A DNA stretch of 64,000 bases from the NCBI RefSeq assembly GCF_011382965.1, contig NZ_CP049934.1, positions 2,108,001 to 2,172,000 on the forward strand. Reading direction: 5' to 3'. Under the pieces are notes generated by a model. The model saw only the letters and a list, made by a program, of their open reading frames with translations, ran no database searches and was not told the DNA's origin. The position numbers were made by a program, and so were the translations under genes. Positions 9,465-19,902 of this stretch are shown here, in pieces; positions within the stretch are counted from its first letter, which is position 1; each line of letters opens with the position of its first letter. This stretch comes from Leucobacter insecticola. Its GTDB lineage: Bacteria; Actinomycetota; Actinomycetes; Actinomycetales; Microbacteriaceae.

Positions 9465-10480
9465 TTATAGCGAGCCGGGAGCAACGCGCCCAATATGCTC
9501 CCAGCCGAGCCGCGTCGCTACCCTTCCCCGCGGAGTCCGACTGAGTAGCCCGGCGCGCACGAGAAACGGCTCAACAACCGCCTCGATGGTCTCGGCTTCC
9601 TCCCCGACCGACACCGAGAGCGTCGATAGACCCACCGGTCCCCGTCAAATCGATCCACCACAGCTCGCAGCACTTCCCGGTCGAGGCGGTCGAGTCCGTG
9701 CGGATCAACGTCGTAGAGCGTAAGCGCAGCCTGCACACTCGGTGTGTCGCCGAGAGTCTCGTGCACGAGGCAGTAATCGCGCACTCGTCGCAGCAGTCGA
9801 TTCGCGATGCGCGGCGTGCCTCGCGAGCGGCGCGCAATCTCTTGCACCCCCGCCTCTGAGATGTCGAAATCGAGCAGACCGGCGGCACGGCGGACCACAC
9901 TCGCGAGTTCATCTTGAGAGTAAAACTCGAGGTGCGCAGTGAAACCAAAGCGGTCACGCAGCGGGTTTGGCAGCAGCCCGGCCCGCGTCGTTGCCCCGAC
10001 GAGAGTGAACGGTGCAAGCTCAAGCGGCACCGAGGTCGCCCCAGCGCCTTTGCCGACCATGATGTCGACCTTGAAATCCTCCATTGCGAGATACAGCATC
10101 TCTTCTGCGCTGCGCGCCATCCGGTGAATTTCGTCAACAAACAGCACCTCCCCGGGAGTCAGCGCCGAGAGCACGGCGGCAAGATCCCCCGCATGCTGAA
10201 TTGCGGGCCCTGAAGTCTGGTGCAGCGGCTTATTGAGTTCCGTCGCCACAATCATCGAGAGGGTCGTTTTGCCGAGCCCCGGTGGGCCAGCGAGCAAGAT
10301 ATGGTCGGGAGCAACGCCACGCATGCCTGCAGCGCTCAACAACAGGCTCATCTGGCCGCGAACCTTGGCTTGGCCAATGAACTCGTCAAGCGTGCCAGGG
10401 CGTAGCGCACCCTCGTATCCGACTTCAGCAGGCGAGGCCTGGGCCGACAGCTCCCCGTCACCGCGCCACGCCCCGTGCAC
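9465..10480 (-). CDS. ruvB: Holliday junction branch-migration helicase RuvB (frameshifted)
   Basis: RuvB AAA+ motor, which drives branch migration with RuvA. Walker [10 protein letters not shown], Walker B FVDEIHRM and the sensor-1 region [18 protein letters not shown] are all present. The frame breaks at a CCCC run (9640-9643) inside the winged-helix domain. Adding one base restores [16 protein letters not shown] and the C-terminal [17 protein letters not shown], with a stop at 9465; the protein is then 338 residues, as usual. The best start is GTG at 10480, which overlaps the ruvA end by 23 bp and suggests translational coupling; an unbroken frame runs upstream but lies inside ruvA. Confidence 0.92.
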
Positions 10481-11084
10481 CGGGTCGACCGCTCTGTAGC
10501 AGCGCGAGCGAAGCTCGAAGCAGACCTGCGCTATCAGCTGGCGCACCCGCATCGCGAGCATCTTGCACCGCCTGCCGAGCGTCAGCATCGCCCCAGCCAA
10601 GACCCACGAGGCCATCCTTCACGGCCTCTGCGAGCGCCAGGTCGGGATCCTGCACCCGAACATCTTCCTCGGTGCCAAGATCCAGCCCCTTCAGTTTTCC
10701 TGCAAGGGACACGACAATCAGCTTTGCGGTCTTCGGGCCAATCCCCGAAACCTGCTTGAAGGGCTTTTCATCTTCGGCTTCCACCGCACGAACGACGTCA
10801 ACGGGTGTAAGGCTCGAAAGGACGCCGAGCGCACTTCTGGGCCCGACACCAGACACCGCGATCAGATGCCCGAAGACCTCGAGTTCGCTCTGGGTCGCAA
10901 AGCCGAACAGCGTCAGCGAGTCTTCGCGCACGACCAGGTTGGTGTGGAGCATGAGTTCCTCCCCCGGATGCGCCTGAGAAACACGTCCGCTCGGGGTTTC
11001 GACGCGCATGCCCAAGCCGCCGACACCAATCACCACCCACCCCGCGCCTGCGGAGAGCACCTGTCCATGAATCGAAGCAATCAC
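10458..11084 (-). CDS. ruvA: Holliday junction DNA-binding protein RuvA
   Basis: RuvA, 208 residues, forms the tetrameric platform that recognises four-way junctions and recruits RuvB. The N-terminal OB fold begins [13 protein letters not shown]. The helix-hairpin-helix repeats include [22 protein letters not shown] and [21 protein letters not shown], and domain III near the C terminus ([13 protein letters not shown]) contacts RuvB. In most relatives ruvC precedes it, but here leuA occupies that place. A LexA-like box lies 54 bp upstream, consistent with damage-inducible expression of ruvAB. The C terminus overlaps the ruvB start. Confidence 0.95.
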   Translation of the reverse strand: MIASIHGQVLSAGAGWVVIGVGGLGMRVETPSGRVSQAHPGEELMLHTNLVVREDSLTLFGFATQSELEVFGHLIAVSGVGPRSALGVLSSLTPVDVVRAVEAEDEKPFKQVSGIGPKTAKLIVVSLAGKLKGLDLGTEEDVRVQDPDLALAEAVKDGLVGLGWGDADARQAVQDARDAGAPADSAGLLRASLALLQSGRPGARGVAR

Positions 11085-11120
11085 ACGATCAGCCTAGATC
11101 CCGCCGCCGACATAGCGGCA

Positions 11121-11170
11121 ACCGCCACACCGTAAATTCGAATATATGTACGAACGCACGGTGTGGCGGT
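11121..11170 (-). terminator. Long hairpin between leuA and ruvA
   Basis: ACCGCCACACCGT (11121-11133) pairs perfectly with ACGGTGTGGCGGT (11158-11170). It lies 9 bp after the leuA stop on the minus strand, so it probably ends leuA transcripts, although no T tract follows. The AT-rich loop holds the LexA-like box. Confidence 0.6.
11138..11153. promoter_or_regulatory. LexA (SOS) box candidate for ruvAB
   Basis: TCGAATATATGTACGA differs at two of sixteen positions from the idealised Gram-positive/actinobacterial LexA site TCGAACATATGTTCGA. Each half-site matches five of six bases. It lies 54 bp upstream of ruvA, a gene known to be SOS-controlled in many bacteria. Confidence 0.6.
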
Positions 11171-11178
11171 GACAGTAC

Positions 11179-13006
<1,828 letters not shown>

Positions 13007-13022
<16 letters not shown>

Positions 13023-13051
13023 CAGCTAAGGAGAAGCGAGCCGAACAGCAT
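13007..13051 (-). CDS. leuL: leuA leader peptide (14 residues, four Leu)
   Basis: A short frame reading MLFGSLLLSCRDGA and stopping at TAA. Four of its fourteen codons are leucine (CTG, CTT, CTC, CTT), with three in a row. It lies 70 bp upstream of leuA. There is no ribosome-binding site; a TATAGT -10 hexamer ends 7 bp before the ATG, so the mRNA probably starts at or near the A of ATG, and translation would be leaderless. Leu-rich leader peptides before leuA are known in actinobacteria. Stalling on the Leu codons would leave the CCGCGACGGGGCC segment, which encodes the end of the peptide, free to fold. Confidence 0.75.
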
Positions 13052-13058
13052 GGCACCC

Positions 13059-13064
13059 ACTATA
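13059..13064 (-). promoter_or_regulatory. -10 element of the leuA leader transcript
   Basis: TATAGT on the minus strand overlaps the rskA stop codon and ends seven bases before the leader-peptide ATG. No good -35 hexamer is visible at the standard distance. Its position makes a leaderless leader-peptide mRNA likely. Confidence 0.55.
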
Positions 13065-13827
13065 GCACTGTCGTGATCGCGAGAACCGGTTCCGTGGTGG
13101 GGAGCCCTGATGGCGATCCACCCTCAGGCTCAACCGTGACGGCGACCACGTCACCGGCAACAAAGGCGTTCGTAGCGAACACGCTCCGCAAATCATCGTC
13201 CGGTTTCATCAGACCGAGAGACTTCTTCTCATCACCGCGCACGATCCAGAGTTCATAGTCTTCGCCCGCTGCAGCTGGCGCCATGTTCTCGGCGACCAGG
13301 ACGGCAATGCCCTGCGAATTCGACCAGTGCAGGGTCACGGAGGGTCCGCCGGGAATCGTCACCGTACGTGAAGCGGCGTCTGGAGACTTCTCGACTTCGT
13401 GGAGCGCAACCACCGCCGGTTCTTCCGGCGACGGCGGGAAGAGAACGCCAGACCCCAGCATTACGGTCGAAAACAGCGCTACCGACGCTGCGAGCGCAAA
13501 AGCCCCGATGATCCACGCGCGACGAGAGGGCGAACCGGGACGGCTCACCGCTGTCGAAGGCTCAGGATCGACACTGGGATGATCCGCTTCAGTTGCAGTT
13601 TGCGTATCCAGATCGATTGCCGAAAGAATCTGTTCGCGGAGTTGCGCGCGCGGCGGCACCACGGGCAGGCTCCGTCCGAGTTCGGCCGCCACTGCGGCAT
13701 CCGTATCTGCAATGTCCCGCCACTCGGGCCGGGCGGCGAGCACGGCCTTGAAGCTCTGCTCTTCTTCCGGGCTCAGCGCGCCGAGCGCGTGCCCCGCTGA
13801 GAGGTCGCGAAACTCTTGAAGTTTCAT
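13060..13827 (-). CDS. rskA: Anti-sigma-K factor RskA
   Basis: A 255-residue single-span membrane anti-sigma factor. The cytoplasmic N-terminal zinc-less anti-sigma domain (LSAGHALGALSPEEEQSF) binds the sigma factor. A transmembrane helix lies at about residues 104-126 (AWIIGAFALAASVALFSTV). The extracytoplasmic RskA C-terminal domain carries HWSNSQGIAVLVAENM and YELWIVRGDEKKSLGLM. In mycobacteria RskA holds SigK at the membrane until intramembrane proteolysis releases it. The start codon overlaps the sigK stop by four bases, so the two are translationally coupled. Confidence 0.93.
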   Translation of the reverse strand: MKLQEFRDLSAGHALGALSPEEEQSFKAVLAARPEWRDIADTDAAVAAELGRSLPVVPPRAQLREQILSAIDLDTQTATEADHPSVDPEPSTAVSRPGSPSRRAWIIGAFALAASVALFSTVMLGSGVLFPPSPEEPAVVALHEVEKSPDAASRTVTIPGGPSVTLHWSNSQGIAVLVAENMAPAAAGEDYELWIVRGDEKKSLGLMKPDDDLRSVFATNAFVAGDVVAVTVEPEGGSPSGLPTTEPVLAITTVL

Positions 13828-14423
13828 CGTGTCACCTCCATCTCTGTTCTGAGCCGCGATAGGCCGTCGCGCATGCGGGTCTTCACGGTGCCGATAGGCG
13901 CCCCCATCAGGCTCGCGATCTCTCGCTGGCTGTACCCGCCGAAATAGGCGAGGACGATGGCTTGGCGCTGCGCCTCGGGCAAGGCGTCAAGTGCGCGGAT
14001 CGCGCGTGAGCCATCAATGAGGAGCTGCACGTGGTCTTCAACCGAGGCCGCCGACGTATGCAACTCCTGTAAGGCTACCCGCTCTTCGCGGCGCGCACGA
14101 GAGCTCGCCGAGCGCACCCGATCAATGGCGCGGCGATGAGCGATCGTCAAGATCCAGGATCTGGCATGCCCACGATTCTCATCGAACGAGGCCGCCGACT
14201 GCCACACCTCAAGGAAGACTTCTTGCAGCACTTCCTCGCTCTGTGAAGGGTCAACGACCACTCTGAGGACGAGTCCGAACACCCTCGCCGACATCATGTC
14301 GTACAGTTCCGCGAACGCGTCGCGGTCACCGGAAGCGGAGCGAACAAGGGCCGCGTCGGCAGGATCGATCCCGCTCCCGTCCTCGGGTATCTCCAGTCCG
14401 TCGATTACCATCTCCATAAGCAT
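13824..14423 (-). CDS. sigK: ECF RNA polymerase sigma factor SigK
   Basis: A 199-residue group 4 (ECF) sigma factor. Region 2 runs from FAELYDMMSARVFGLVLRVV through EVLQEVFLEVWQSAASFDENRGHARSWILTIAHRRAIDRVR. Region 4 holds LPEAQRQAIVLAYFGGYSQ and IGTVKTRMRDGLSRLR, the helix-turn-helix that reads the -35 element. It is adjacent to rskA and downstream of dipZ, the arrangement expected for SigK. ATG at 14423 has GGAGG about ten bases upstream; an internal ATG two codons later is also possible. Only 40 bp separate it from dipZ, so it probably shares the SigK-type promoter in front of dipZ and is autoregulated. Confidence 0.93.
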   Translation of the reverse strand: MLMEMVIDGLEIPEDGSGIDPADAALVRSASGDRDAFAELYDMMSARVFGLVLRVVVDPSQSEEVLQEVFLEVWQSAASFDENRGHARSWILTIAHRRAIDRVRSASSRARREERVALQELHTSAASVEDHVQLLIDGSRAIRALDALPEAQRQAIVLAYFGGYSQREIASLMGAPIGTVKTRMRDGLSRLRTEMEVTR

Positions 14424-14463
14424 GCCCCATCACCCTCCTTTCCGGCTATCTCGACACCCGGCG

Positions 14464-16182
14464 CTACCCGAATGTGAATGAAAACACTTGCACACCGGGT
14501 GGTACCTGCACCCGCAATGTGCCCGCACTCGGCTGATTACTCGTCAGCAACGGATAGGAGCGAGGCGTTCCGCTGACGTCGACCGGATCCAGTGACTCGC
14601 CATCCCGGCTAATCGCAAGCGTGCCCTGCCCCGAAACGACGATGCGAACCTCGCTCGCGCGGTAGTTTAGTTGGATCGTCCCGTCTGCGTCGATCGGTGT
14701 TGCAGATTGGGCCTCAACTCGCCAGAGACCCTCCAAGGCGAAGGTGTCCGGCATCTGCGTTTTGGGCAACCGGTACTCGCGCTCGCCGGCACGGTAGGCT
14801 CCGGCCTCGGCGAAGTTTTGGTCCTTCGCGAAGCCGAGAAACGTCTCCTGCGTTGTCTCACCCTGTTCCGGGGTGGCGTCAGTCACCTCGGTGACTGCTG
14901 GGAGCCGCACGTCCGGCTTCGCCTCTGCGAGTAACTCGCGAATGAGCTTTTCGGTCGCCGCGTAGTTCCCCTCACCAAACGAGATGTGGCGCACAGTGCC
15001 GCTCGCATCAATGAGATAGTGCGCTGGCCAGTAGCGATTACGGTAGTTGGTCCACGTTGAGAGCGCGTTGTCGAGCGCGACCGGGTACTCGATACCAAAC
15101 TCCTTGACGCCGGACTCCACGTTCGCGCGCTCTTTTTCAAACGCATACTCGGGTGAGTGCACGCCGATCACCTGCAGCCCGGCATCCCGGTACGCATCGT
15201 TCCACGCAACGACGTGCGGGATCGAACGTTGGCAGTTAATGCAGGAGTACGCCCAAAAATCTACAAGCACGACCTTGCCTCTGAGATTTTCGAGTTCCAC
15301 GGGCGCACCGCCAGGCGTGTTGATCCATGACTCGATGCCACGAATGCTGGGAGCTGTGCCACAGGATTCGAGTTCGTCGGCTCCGGTCGTGCACCGGTCG
15401 AGGTCGCGGTTCTCGTCGGTGATGAGGCCTCCGAGGTTTAGTGCACGCTCCCCCGCATCGCTCGAGGCAAGATCACGTTGGAGACCCGCCGTGTAGTCCG
15501 GGAGAAGACGCTGGATGGCCTGCGGCACGTTGAATGCAAGTCCCACTGCAAGAGCAATCATCGCGACGGCAGCCGTGATCCGGATCCCCCGCTCGCGACT
15601 GCGAAAGAACCTGATGCGCTCAACGAGACCGCGTCCCGCAAGCGCGAAGATCAGCAGCGGAATCGCGACACCGACCGCGAACGAAGCGGTCAAGAGAACG
15701 GTGTCGAAGCCAATCGTCCCCGTTGCGCCCGCGACGATAATCGCGGCGAGCACCGGTCCCGCGCACGGCACGAACACGGTTCCCAGGGCGAGTCCCATGC
15801 CAAAACCGTTGCCCTTGTCATTCACTCTGCGCCGGGGCAGCCACTGAAACGGCTTTTCAAGCAACTGCTCCACTCTCGGAAACAGCATCCCGACACCGAT
15901 GAGGAGCAGGACGAGAACCCCGGCCCACCGGATGGCATCCTGAGGAAGGGAGAGAAGCCCGAGCAGCAGAGAGCCGAGCAGCGTCACCGCAGTGAAGCTC
16001 GTGACGAGTCCGGCAATGACGAAGTACGGGCGACTTCTGGGGGCTTCGATCACCTCCGGTGTCTTGCCCACGCCTGCCGATTGGGCGCCGGCGGTGAGGA
16101 AGATGACCGGCAACGCCGGCAGAATGCACGGTGAGATGCCGGTAATGAGCCCGCCCAGCAGGCCGATCAGAACAGTGTCCAT
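14464..16182 (-). CDS. dipZ: DipZ-like cytochrome c biogenesis/thioredoxin fusion protein
   Basis: A 572-residue fusion of a CcdA/DsbD-type membrane electron carrier with an exported thioredoxin-like domain. The first 260 residues hold about six helices, with the CcdA cysteines in [18 protein letters not shown] and [17 protein letters not shown] TlpA-like domain follows with the CxxC pair CINC in [14 protein letters not shown]. The C-terminal 150 residues form a beta-rich, carbohydrate-binding-like domain as in mycobacterial DipZ. The protein should pass electrons outward to keep secreted thiols reduced. ATG at 16182 has GGAGG seven bases upstream. A SigK-type promoter precedes it and sigK follows. 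Confidence 0.92.
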   Translation of the reverse strand: MDTVLIGLLGGLITGISPCILPALPVIFLTAGAQSAGVGKTPEVIEAPRSRPYFVIAGLVTSFTAVTLLGSLLLGLLSLPQDAIRWAGVLVLLLIGVGMLFPRVEQLLEKPFQWLPRRRVNDKGNGFGMGLALGTVFVPCAGPVLAAIIVAGATGTIGFDTVLLTASFAVGVAIPLLIFALAGRGLVERIRFFRSRERGIRITAAVAMIALAVGLAFNVPQAIQRLLPDYTAGLQRDLASSDAGERALNLGGLITDENRDLDRCTTGADELESCGTAPSIRGIESWINTPGGAPVELENLRGKVVLVDFWAYSCINCQRSIPHVVAWNDAYRDAGLQVIGVHSPEYAFEKERANVESGVKEFGIEYPVALDNALSTWTNYRNRYWPAHYLIDASGTVRHISFGEGNYAATEKLIRELLAEAKPDVRLPAVTEVTDATPEQGETTQETFLGFAKDQNFAEAGAYRAGEREYRLPKTQMPDTFALEGLWRVEAQSATPIDADGTIQLNYRASEVRIVVSGQGTLAISRDGESLDPVDVSGTPRSYPLLTSNQPSAGTLRVQVPPGVQVFSFTFG

Positions 16183-16221
16183 GGGGTTCCTCCGAGCCTC
16201 CGGTGTCGCTATTACAGGGGT

Positions 16222-16248
16222 ATTCGGAACCGTGAGCCGTTTGGATTG
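16222..16248 (-). promoter_or_regulatory. SigK-type promoter of dipZ (minus strand)
   Basis: On the minus strand CAATCC (16243-16248), a 15-bp spacer and CCGAAT (16222-16227) precede dipZ by 39 bp. The known mycobacterial SigK promoter is CCATCC with CCGAAT at 16-17 bp, so the -35 differs by one base and the spacing by one. The divergent promoter for the fasciclin gene has the same spacing. Confidence 0.7.
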
Positions 16249-16314
16249 GAGCGTTGCCCGATACAGGTCAGCAGAATCGCTCCGCAGAGGAGGAGGATTT
16301 TTTCGAAAAAATAC

Positions 16315-16341
16315 CCATCCGCTGAGGCGAGTGCTCCGAAT
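16315..16341 (+). promoter_or_regulatory. SigK-type promoter of the fasciclin gene
   Basis: CCATCC (16315-16320), a 15-bp spacer and CCGAAT (16336-16341) match both hexamers of the mycobacterial SigK promoter exactly. It lies 51 bp upstream of the lipoprotein ATG. Confidence 0.8.
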
Positions 16342-16392
16342 CACTTTCAGACCGTGGAATTCCGCGGCACACCACTCAATGAGGAGAACGTC

Positions 16393-17046
16393 ATGTTTAC
16401 TACCCAGAAAACCCTCACCGCAGCGTTCGCATTGACCCTTGCTGGCGCGTTCGCACTGACCGGCTGTGCAATGGAAGAGAAAAAGGACCCGGTTGAGCAG
16501 GAGCAGACAACCCCCATGCCTGAAGAGAGCATGACGACAGCGGATCCTGCCGCAAATCTCGTGGGTGCGGGCTGCGCAGCCTACGCCGAGGCAGTTCCCG
16601 AGGGTGCCGGATCAATTGTGGGCATGTCACAAGATCCCGTCGCGGTAGCGGCCTCCAACAATCCGCTCCTGAAGACCCTGGTTTCTGCGGTGAGCGGGAA
16701 GCTGAACCCAAATGTGAATCTCGTTGACACCCTCAACGGAAGCGAGTTCACGGTGTTTGCACCCGTTGATGACGCCTTCGCAAAGATCGACCCGGCAACG
16801 ATTGAATCACTGAAGACAGATAGCGACACGCTGTCGTCGATCCTCACCTATCACGTTGTCCCCGGGCAGATCGAACCGGCAGACATCGCAGGAACGCACG
16901 AGACGGTCGAGGGTGGAACCCTTGAGGTGACCGGCTCGGGCGACGCACTGATGGTGAACGGCGCAACGGTCATCTGCGGTGGCGTGCAGACGGCAAACGC
17001 GACTGTCTACCTCGTCGACACGGTTCTGATGCCGCCGGCAATGTAG
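16393..17046 (+). CDS. Fasciclin-domain lipoprotein (MPT83/MPT70-like)
   Basis: A 217-residue secreted lipoprotein. The signal peptide ends with the lipobox LTGC, so Cys25 should be acylated. After a Pro/Thr/Glu-rich linker, one FAS1 domain fills the rest ([49 protein letters not shown]). This is the architecture of the SigK-regulated antigens MPT83 and MPT70 of mycobacteria; FAS1 domains are usually adhesive or ligand binding. ATG at 16393 is preceded by GAGGAG six bases upstream. It is divergent from dipZ and has its own SigK-type promoter, so the locus forms one SigK regulon. Confidence 0.92.
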   Translation: MFTTQKTLTAAFALTLAGAFALTGCAMEEKKDPVEQEQTTPMPEESMTTADPAANLVGAGCAAYAEAVPEGAGSIVGMSQDPVAVAASNNPLLKTLVSAVSGKLNPNVNLVDTLNGSEFTVFAPVDDAFAKIDPATIESLKTDSDTLSSILTYHVVPGQIEPADIAGTHETVEGGTLEVTGSGDALMVNGATVICGGVQTANATVYLVDTVLMPPAM

Positions 17047-17064
17047 CCATCGTTCGAAGCAGAA

Positions 17065-17106
17065 ACTGAAGGGTGGGTGCGGTCAGCGCCCACCCTTCAG
17101 TGTTAT
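17065..17106 (+). terminator. Rho-independent terminator of the fasciclin gene
   Basis: ACTGAAGGGTGGGTGC and GCGCCCACCCTTCAGT form a near-perfect 16-bp stem with a short loop, 18 bp after the stop, followed by GTTATT. Confidence 0.8.
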
Positions 17107-17159
17107 TGCCCCACACTCAACACGGAACAAGCGATTTGCGCGACCTCTAAGCTGGATAC

Positions 17160-18964
17160 ATGGGTATTACCGCGCGAACTTCCCTCGGCTTCACTCTCCT
17201 GTTCACGGTGCTCTTGACCCTCATACCCTGGGCCCCTCCAGCCCAGGCCGACACCAACAACTTCAGCTATGACAGCTGGCACGTCGACTATCAAATCAGC
17301 ACTGACGCGCAGGGCCGCGCCATCACGCGGGTCACCGAGACGCTGACGGCACGCTTCCCGGACTTCAATCAAAATCGCGGCATCGTGCGGGGACTCCCCA
17401 TCGACTACCAGGGCACCTCGACGAATCCGCGAGACTTCAGCGTCACGGACCTCGCCGGTGCGCCGATCCCCTTCGAAATCGAAGAAGACAGCGGCTTTGT
17501 CGCGGTCCTCACTGGCGACGACAACTACGTGCGCGGCGTCCAAACGTATGTCATCAGCTACACGCTCAGCGACACCGTGTTGGCCCGGGACGACGCTAGC
17601 GCCGACGAGTTCTACTGGGATCTCGTCGACTTTGAGCACCGGCAACGGATCGACGCCTTCTCGGCCACGATTTCACTCTCGCCCGAACTCGCCGGCGAAC
17701 TCAACGGGAATTTCCGGTGCTATCAAGGAATCGCGGGGTCGAGCGACGAGTGCGAGATGACACTGAACGAGGCCGGCAACCAGTTCACCGTTCCCGCGAT
17801 CCCGCTCGCACCGCAGCAGGGCGTCACAGTGGCCGTTGGCCTGAATCCCGGCAGTGTCGCCCAACCGCCCGCCCGAATCCCTAACTTCCTGCTCGACACA
17901 CTGCCCTATTTCCTTGCGGGTGCGGCCTTGGCAACGGGCCTCGCGAGCACGATCCCTGTCTTCATGCTCCAACGCAAACGTCGAAGCGCCCGCGGCGTCG
18001 TCGTCGCTCAGTACGATGTTCCAACTTCCCTCCCCCCGCTCATCGCCGCACCTATCGTCGGGAATACAGTGTCCCCCGTACCCGCCGAGTTCGTGCACCT
18101 CGCCGTGACTGGTGTGGCCCGCATTGAAGAGAACGAGGGGAAGCGAGGTATCTTCGGCGAGAAGGAACTTCAGCCGGCACTGCGCCTCCTCGATCCTGCT
18201 GTAGCCTGCGACCCGCTCGATGCCGCCGTGGTGAACGATCTCTTTCCTGAGCTTTCCCCCGGCACGGTCATCACTATTCCCAAGAACGATGAACGATTCG
18301 CCAAGCGCATGGAAACAATCAAGGGTTTGGGCGCGAAGGAAGCCACCGCGCGCGGCTATTTCGAGAAGGCCGCAAGCCCTCTCGCCAGGCTGCTCGGCTC
18401 CATCACGCTCGGAACCTTCGCGGTGCTCCTGGTGCTTGCGGTGCTCGGGATTCTGACGCGTGGGAATGAGGCCTCGGCGATATCCCTCGTTCTGGGAGTG
18501 TTCGCCCTCGCTCTCGGATCCTTTGGCATGAGCAAACATCGCGTGCACACGCCACTCGGCGCGGAAACCCGCGAGTACCTTGAGGGCGTAAAGCTTTTCA
18601 TCAGCGTCGCGGAGACTGAGCGGATCCGCATGCTGCAATCACACGAGGGAGCAGAACGCATCCAAGTCGGCGACACCAGAATTGTGCACCTCTACGAAAA
18701 GCTACTGCCCTACGCCATGATGTTTGGACTTGAGAAGCAGTGGGGCAAGATCCTCGAGACGCGTTACCTTGAGAGCCCAGGATACGTTCCCGCCTGGTAC
18801 CCCGGGCTCGGCGTGCACGGGTTCTCCGGGATCAACAGCACGCTTTCACAGTTCACAAGCTCACTCAACTCCGCCGTGAGCTACACCTCCAGCAGCTCTG
18901 GCGGCTCCTCGGGCGGCGGCTTCGCCGGTGGCGGCGGTGGCGGCGGTTTCTCGGGGGACGCTAA
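17160..18964 (+). CDS. DUF2207 domain membrane protein with Gly-rich tail (frameshifted end)
   Basis: An exported N-terminal domain (signal peptide to about residue 30, then the DUF2207 beta domain with YDSWHVDYQISTDAQGRAI and NRGIVRGLPIDYQG) is followed by a helix near residue 250, a cytoplasmic segment, two more helices near 420-460, and a Ser/Gly-rich tail. The family is of unknown function, common in actinobacteria. The frame reads past its natural end into sequence antisense to era. At the GGGGG run (18953-18957) one added base gives Ser-Gly-Gly-Arg and a stop at 18964, yielding 601 residues. ATG at 17160 has TAAGCT six bases upstream, so it may be leaderless. Confidence 0.85.
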
Positions 18965-19902
18965 AACCCGAGCTTGCCGAGCGCCTTGGGGTCACGCTGC
19001 CACTCTTTCAGCACCTTCACTCGCAGCGACAGGTATACCCTCCGGCCGAGAAGCGCCTCGATCTCGTGCCGAGCCCGCTCCCCCACGTCTCGCAGACGCG
19101 ATCCGCTCTTCCCGATAACGATGCCCTTTTGGCTGTCACGTTCCACATAGATTGACGCATACAGCTCGAGCAGTCCGTCTTCGCGTTCTTCGCGGTCGTC
19201 AACGGTCGCGGCGAGGGAGTGTGGAAGCTCTTCACGCGCCCCTTCGAGTGTGGCTTCGCGGATCAGCTCGGCGATGCGGTCATCCTCAGCCTCGTCCGTC
19301 GTCTGCTCCGACTCGTAGAGCGGGGGTGATTCGGGCATTAGGCTCAGCAGCACGTCTGAAAGCACGTCCAGTTGCTCGCGGGTCACTGCGGAAATGGGGA
19401 CCACGGCATCCCACTCGCGCAGCGCGCCGAGGCGGGTGAGTTGATCGATGATCTCTGATTTGGATGCTTCGTCGACCTTGGTGAGGATCGCGACCTTCTT
19501 CGCACGCGGGAAATCATCAAGTCGCTCATTGATAAAGCGATCCCCCGGACCCAGTTTTTCGTTAGCGGGCACACAGAAGCCGATGACGTCGACGTCGCCA
19601 AGGGTTGCCTCGACAAGCGCGTTCAGACGCTCCCCGAGCAGTGTCCGAGGGCGATGGATCCCGGGGGTGTCAACGATGATGAGCTGCCCGTTCTCGCGGT
19701 GCGAGATTCCCCGGATAGCGCGCCGGGTGGTTTGGGGTTTCGGGCTCGTGATCGCGATCTTTTCGCCCACGATCGCGTTCGTTAGCGTCGATTTACCGAC
19801 GTTTGGCCTACCCACGAAGGAGACGAAGCCAGCCCGAAACGGCACGGATCCGCCCCCCGAAGTTTCGGGTTCGGTGCGTTCTGTCGGCAGCTCGTCAGTC
19901 AT
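18961..19902 (-). CDS. era: GTPase Era
   Basis: Era, 313 residues, an essential GTPase that binds 16S rRNA and the 30S subunit during maturation. G1 is GRPNVGKS (about 31-38), G3 is DTPG (about 78-81), and G4 is TKVD (about 141-144). The C-terminal KH domain shows KGIVIGKSGSRLRDVGERARHEIE. The N terminus carries a short, acidic extension. Its start overlaps the stop of the CBS-domain gene by four bases, and its end overlaps the restored end of the DUF2207 gene by four bases in convergent orientation. Confidence 0.97.
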   Translation of the reverse strand: MTDELPTERTEPETSGGGSVPFRAGFVSFVGRPNVGKSTLTNAIVGEKIAITSPKPQTTRRAIRGISHRENGQLIIVDTPGIHRPRTLLGERLNALVEATLGDVDVIGFCVPANEKLGPGDRFINERLDDFPRAKKVAILTKVDEASKSEIIDQLTRLGALREWDAVVPISAVTREQLDVLSDVLLSLMPESPPLYESEQTTDEAEDDRIAELIREATLEGAREELPHSLAATVDDREEREDGLLELYASIYVERDSQKGIVIGKSGSRLRDVGERARHEIEALLGRRVYLSLRVKVLKEWQRDPKALGKLGF

